From assembly GCA_018500005.2 (NCBI GenBank), contig JAHBAP020000446.1:1-8173 (forward strand): 8,173 bases of DNA, written 5' to 3'. The stretch is from Mycobacterium sp. Lineage in GTDB: Bacteria > Actinomycetota > Actinomycetes > Mycobacteriales > Mycobacteriaceae. The notes beneath the pieces were generated by a model. It was not told the origin of the DNA. It saw only the letters and a program-made list of their open reading frames with translations, and ran no database searches. Below are positions 5,736 through 8,173 of the stretch, one piece after another (within the stretch, counting starts at the first letter, position 1; each line of letters begins with the position of its first letter). The position numbers and the translations under genes are program-made.

Positions 5736-7912
5736 CGCTGCTCCGAGAGTTGCCAGATCTGCTCTCGGACGCCGTCGACCTCGATGGTGCCGGCCTCGGT
5801 GAATGACATCGTCTCCGACAGTGCGTCATACACCCGTGAGGTGACGTAGATGCCCGACTGCGGCACACCGTTCTTGATCCGGTGGGCCAGGTTGACGACA
5901 TTGCCCCACATGTCGAACACCGGACCGGCTTCACCGACCAGTCCGCTTCGCACCATGCCGGAGTCGATCCCGACTCGCAGTCTCAGGTTGAATGCCGCTT
6001 CGTTGTTGAACCGCTCGATGATCCGCTCGCATTGCATGGCGAAATCGACGGTGCGATGGATGTTGTCCAACCGCGGCGTCGTCAGTCCGCAGCTGCCGAG
6101 GAAGCCGTTACGCACCGGCCGTACCCGCTCGACGTCGAACTCCGCTGCAGCGGCGTCGAATTGACGGAATATCTCGTTGACGATTCTAAGGGACTCACCG
6201 GCCTCGAGCTCGGCTTGGATGCGGTCCAGGCCGGCGATGTCGACGTAGACCACCGTGACGTTGGGATGTTCGCGTGCGGTGATCTCCTCGCCCTGCCCGA
6301 CCTTCTCGGCAATCGGAACCGGCATCACCGACTGCAGGAGCCGCCGGATCTGACCCCGCTGCTCCGTGAGCAGGTCCTCCTTGATCGACAGGCTGCGACT
6401 CATGTCGTTGAACATCGCGGTCAGATCGCCGATCTCGTCGCGGGTCTCCACCGGGATGTCCACCGAATAGTCCCCGGCGCTGACCCGCTGAACCCCGGCT
6501 TCCAGTCGGCGAATCGGCCGGAGGAATACCTGCGCCAGGATCACTGCGAGCAGGCAGACCAGAAAGATGATTCCCGTGGTGGCCAGCACCACGATCCGGG
6601 CGAAAGTGGCCTCGCGGTCGAATGCCTCCTTGGCGTCGATCTTCGCCACGATCGACCACCGCAGCCCGATTTTCGCACCGATCGGTGCGTAGGCCTGAAT
6701 ACTCTCTCTGCCCAGGTAGTCCCGGTTGATCGTGGTTCCGGAGTAGCCCTTCTGCGCCTCTCGGTGGCCTTCGGGGTTGACCGGCTGCACGAGGGTAGTG
6801 CCGCCCTGGCGGATCGCGATATCCGGGATGTCCGGCGGAGTTCCGGCATCGATGACCTGCTGCCGGTACTTTTCGGGATCCTCGAGGAACAATCGGGAAT
6901 CCGACCGCATCAGGAAGTCTTCGCCGGCCAGAATGGTCTCGCCGGTGTCGCCCAGGCCGGTTTGAGACCATTGCTTGTCGAAGGTCATCACCTTGTTGAT
7001 CTTGGTGATCGGGAACTGCAGGGCCAGAACGCCTTCCGGCTTGCCGGTAGCGGGAATCGGGGCGACCATCCACGCGGTGGGCGCCATCGTGGCCGGCTGG
7101 TAGAACTCGAAATCGGTGATCACAGCCGGGTCTGCCTTGTTGCTCGACATGGCCTGGATGTAGGCGTCGCGGAGTTTCGAGCCGTTGTAGGGACCGGTGA
7201 GGATGTTGGTGCCGAGGTCGGCGTTCTTGTAGGTGCTGTAGACCACGTTGCCGCGGCCGTCGATCAGGAGCGCGTCCTCAAAGGCGAAGCGGGACACGAT
7301 CTCCCGGTAGAAACCATGGTATTTGGCGTTCGCGGCCGACCATGCGCTGCTGTCGCGTTCGTCGTCCATCGCGATCGCCAGGTCATCGGTCGGGAGGTTG
7401 GCCGTGTACACCGCCTGCAGATACCGTTCGGCGTTCGACGTCGGCAGCAGGGCTGCGATGTCGAGTCGGATACCGCTGTACTTCTCGGTCTCCTTGGCGA
7501 AGAAGTCGTAGTACTCGTCGATGGCCTTGGTCATCGGCGGGGTCACCGGGGCGTTGGCCAATTGATCGAAGCCGGCGGTGAATTCCCGCAGCGCATTCTG
7601 AGTCATGGTGCCGTGGGTGTAGGTGATCAGCGCGTTGCGCAGATCGTTGACCTGGGTGTCGAGCGTTCGTTTCTGCGATTCCCGGATTTCGACGAGTCGA
7701 GTGATCGCTCCGGTCCGCAGCGAATTACGGCCGGTCTGGTAGGCAATGCCACCGACGATCGCGGCGGCCAGCACGGTACAGATCACCAGCATCAGGATCA
7801 GCTTCGACTGGATGCTGATACGGCTGAGAAACCCACGGCGGTTGCGGAGTCGGCCACCAAAGCGCCCGTCGGCCGCCGCTTCCGGGGCGGTTTGCTCCGA
7901 CAGTGCCGCCAT
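5732..7912 (-). CDS. Membrane receptor class III adenylyl/guanylyl cyclase-like protein: Cache-HAMP-cyclase (Rv2435c-like)
   Basis: The 726-residue receptor has a basic cytoplasmic N-terminus, TM1 (about 37-60), a large extracytoplasmic region (about 61-435) resembling a double Cache ligand-binding domain (LLIDGRGNVVYST at 215-227; TTINRDYLGRESIQAYAPI at 393-411), and TM2 (438-463). HAMP (about 464-515), a signalling helix with LLQSVMPVPIAEKV (525-538) and a class III cyclase domain (about 550-722) follow. Conserved cyclase residues seen are metal Asp558 in YVDIAG, Asp667 in FDMWG, Asn674 and Arg678 in NLAHR. However, the position of the second metal Asp is Asn602 and that of the substrate-selecting Lys is Arg598 (RPVRNGF in place of the usual K-x-x-G-D pattern). 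Catalysis may be altered or lost; the domain might act as a regulatory module. The ATG start has AGAGGA 5 nt upstream. It is the first gene of an operon with the channel, overlapping it by 4 bases. From memory, size and order match M. tuberculosis Rv2435c. Confidence 0.9.
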   Translation of the reverse strand: MAALSEQTAPEAAADGRFGGRLRNRRGFLSRISIQSKLILMLVICTVLAAAIVGGIAYQTGRNSLRTGAITRLVEIRESQKRTLDTQVNDLRNALITYTHGTMTQNALREFTAGFDQLANAPVTPPMTKAIDEYYDFFAKETEKYSGIRLDIAALLPTSNAERYLQAVYTANLPTDDLAIAMDDERDSSAWSAANAKYHGFYREIVSRFAFEDALLIDGRGNVVYSTYKNADLGTNILTGPYNGSKLRDAYIQAMSSNKADPAVITDFEFYQPATMAPTAWMVAPIPATGKPEGVLALQFPITKINKVMTFDKQWSQTGLGDTGETILAGEDFLMRSDSRLFLEDPEKYRQQVIDAGTPPDIPDIAIRQGGTTLVQPVNPEGHREAQKGYSGTTINRDYLGRESIQAYAPIGAKIGLRWSIVAKIDAKEAFDREATFARIVVLATTGIIFLVCLLAVILAQVFLRPIRRLEAGVQRVSAGDYSVDIPVETRDEIGDLTAMFNDMSRSLSIKEDLLTEQRGQIRRLLQSVMPVPIAEKVGQGEEITAREHPNVTVVYVDIAGLDRIQAELEAGESLRIVNEIFRQFDAAAAEFDVERVRPVRNGFLGSCGLTTPRLDNIHRTVDFAMQCERIIERFNNEAAFNLRLRVGIDSGMVRSGLVGEAGPVFDMWGNVVNLAHRIKNGVPQSGIYVTSRVYDALSETMSFTEAGTIEVDGVREQIWQLSEQR

Positions 7913-7917
7913 GGCTG

Positions 7918-7923
7918 TCCTCT
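7918..7923 (-). promoter_or_regulatory. Ribosome binding site of the cyclase-like receptor
   Basis: AGAGGA on the minus strand lies 5 nt before the ATG at 7912 and supports this start. No earlier in-frame start has a comparable site. Confidence 0.55.
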
Positions 7924-8053
7924 CAGCGCCGTACCTGCAGTTCAGTCCGGTAATCCGACCCCGAAGCAGACTAGCAGTTCATGGGACTGACGTTACGGAA
8001 GTGATTAGCCGGCGATTGGAGTTCAACCGGTAGTGGCTTGCCCGGTCAGCCGC

Positions 8054-8059
8054 GATAAT
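8054..8059 (+). promoter_or_regulatory. Possible -10 element for a leaderless transcript of the right-edge gene
   Basis: GATAAT ends 7 bases before the A of the ATG at 8067. Transcription would start at or one base from that ATG, giving a leaderless mRNA, which is common in mycobacteria. It agrees with the lack of a ribosome site there. No good -35 hexamer is visible. Confidence 0.35.
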
Positions 8060-8066
8060 GGCCAGC

Positions 8067-8173
8067 ATGATGCGTGGGGTGGCGGCCGGGGCCGGGATGT
8101 CGGGGATCGCGGGTGTCGCGACGGCAACCCCCTCGCTGGCCGCGGACAAGTGGTCGCTCAACGGCGCCTACAC
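8067..8173 (+). CDS. Small secreted protein, N-terminal fragment (runs off right edge)
   Basis: An open frame from ATG 8067 to the right edge gives 35 residues and part of another codon. It starts MMRGVAAGAGMSGIAGVATA, then shows a Pro-Ser-Leu-Ala-Ala cleavage-like site before DKWSLNGAYT. This is the pattern of a Sec signal peptide of about 26 residues followed by the mature N-terminus of an exported protein. The Trp-Ser-Leu-Asn-Gly-Ala-Tyr-Thr start recalls small mycobacterial secreted proteins of unknown function, from memory only. An in-frame ATG at 8058 would add three residues, and a second ATG lies at 8070. I prefer 8067 because of the spacing to the GATAAT element, but the choice is open. 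An in-frame stop at 8031 rules out a much longer N-terminus. It is divergent from the cyclase operon. Confidence 0.6.
   Translation, partial: MMRGVAAGAGMSGIAGVATATPSLAADKWSLNGAY

Larger units (their letters stand above)
7913..8066. promoter_or_regulatory. Divergent intergenic region between cyclase operon and small secreted protein
   Basis: These 154 bp hold the control signals of two divergent transcripts. On the minus strand, TAGTCT (7968-7973) fits a TANNNT -10 for the cyclase operon, with a leader of about 50 nt. On the plus strand, GATAAT (8054-8059) fits a -10 for the right-edge gene. GCAGTTCA occurs twice (7937-7944, 7974-7981), AGTTCA a third time (8020-8025), and TCAGTCC (7942-7948) is inverted as GGACTGA (7984-7990). 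These flank the TAGTCT element and could be operator-like, but are short enough to be chance. Confidence 0.35.

Noticed and set aside
5882..7990. A 702-codon open frame on the plus strand, antisense to the cyclase gene
   Set aside because: It mirrors the codon structure of the minus-strand gene in high-GC DNA, is rich in His/Arg/Gly/Val without any motif, and the opposite strand encodes a clear receptor cyclase.
1..8173. tRNA, rRNA, CRISPR array, insertion sequence ends or attachment sites
   Set aside because: I saw no cloverleaf-like sequence, no regularly spaced repeats, no transposase or integrase motifs and no long terminal inverted repeats.

Overview
The window is high-GC DNA whose gene content, GTG starts, 4-base gene overlaps and Ala-rich export signals fit a mycobacterium, probably a fast-growing Mycolicibacterium-type species. 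The strongest pointer is a membrane adenylyl-cyclase-like receptor followed directly by a cyclic-nucleotide-domain MscS channel. From memory, this is the arrangement of Rv2435c-Rv2434c in M. tuberculosis. The genus is an inference; no marker gene such as rRNA is present.

Layout. Positions 1-315 (minus strand) hold the N-terminal part of a secreted, low-complexity protein that runs off the left edge. Positions 416-2760 (minus) are a compact three-gene operon, transcribed in the order thioesterase-like protein, dienelactone-hydrolase-type alpha/beta hydrolase, two-domain rhodanese (SseB type). It has an 18-bp gap and then a GTGA start/stop overlap. Positions 2761-2832 are a divergent intergenic region. 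Positions 2833-4290 (plus) encode a 14-helix MFS exporter of the DHA2 type. It meets the next gene tail to tail, with both stop codons inside one CTAG. Positions 4287-7912 (minus) are the two-gene operon of cyclase-like receptor, then MscS-CNB channel, again joined by a GTGA overlap. Positions 7913-8066 are a second divergent intergenic region, and from 8067 (plus) the start of a small secreted protein runs off the right edge. No stretch over 300 bases lacks a gene, and I see no tRNA, rRNA, CRISPR array, insertion sequence or prophage gene.

How the genes may work together. The thioesterase, hydrolase and sulfurtransferase are probably co-translated and share a promoter region with the exporter, which suggests a small-molecule processing or detoxification locus whose substrate I cannot name. 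The receptor/channel pair looks like a one-piece signalling unit: an extracytoplasmic Cache domain senses a ligand, HAMP and a signalling helix relay it to a class III cyclase domain, and the coupled gene makes an ion channel carrying a cyclic-nucleotide-binding fold. The most notable point is that both the catalytic site and the presumed nucleotide-binding cassette deviate from the canonical residues. The pair may therefore communicate by something other than ordinary cAMP synthesis and binding.
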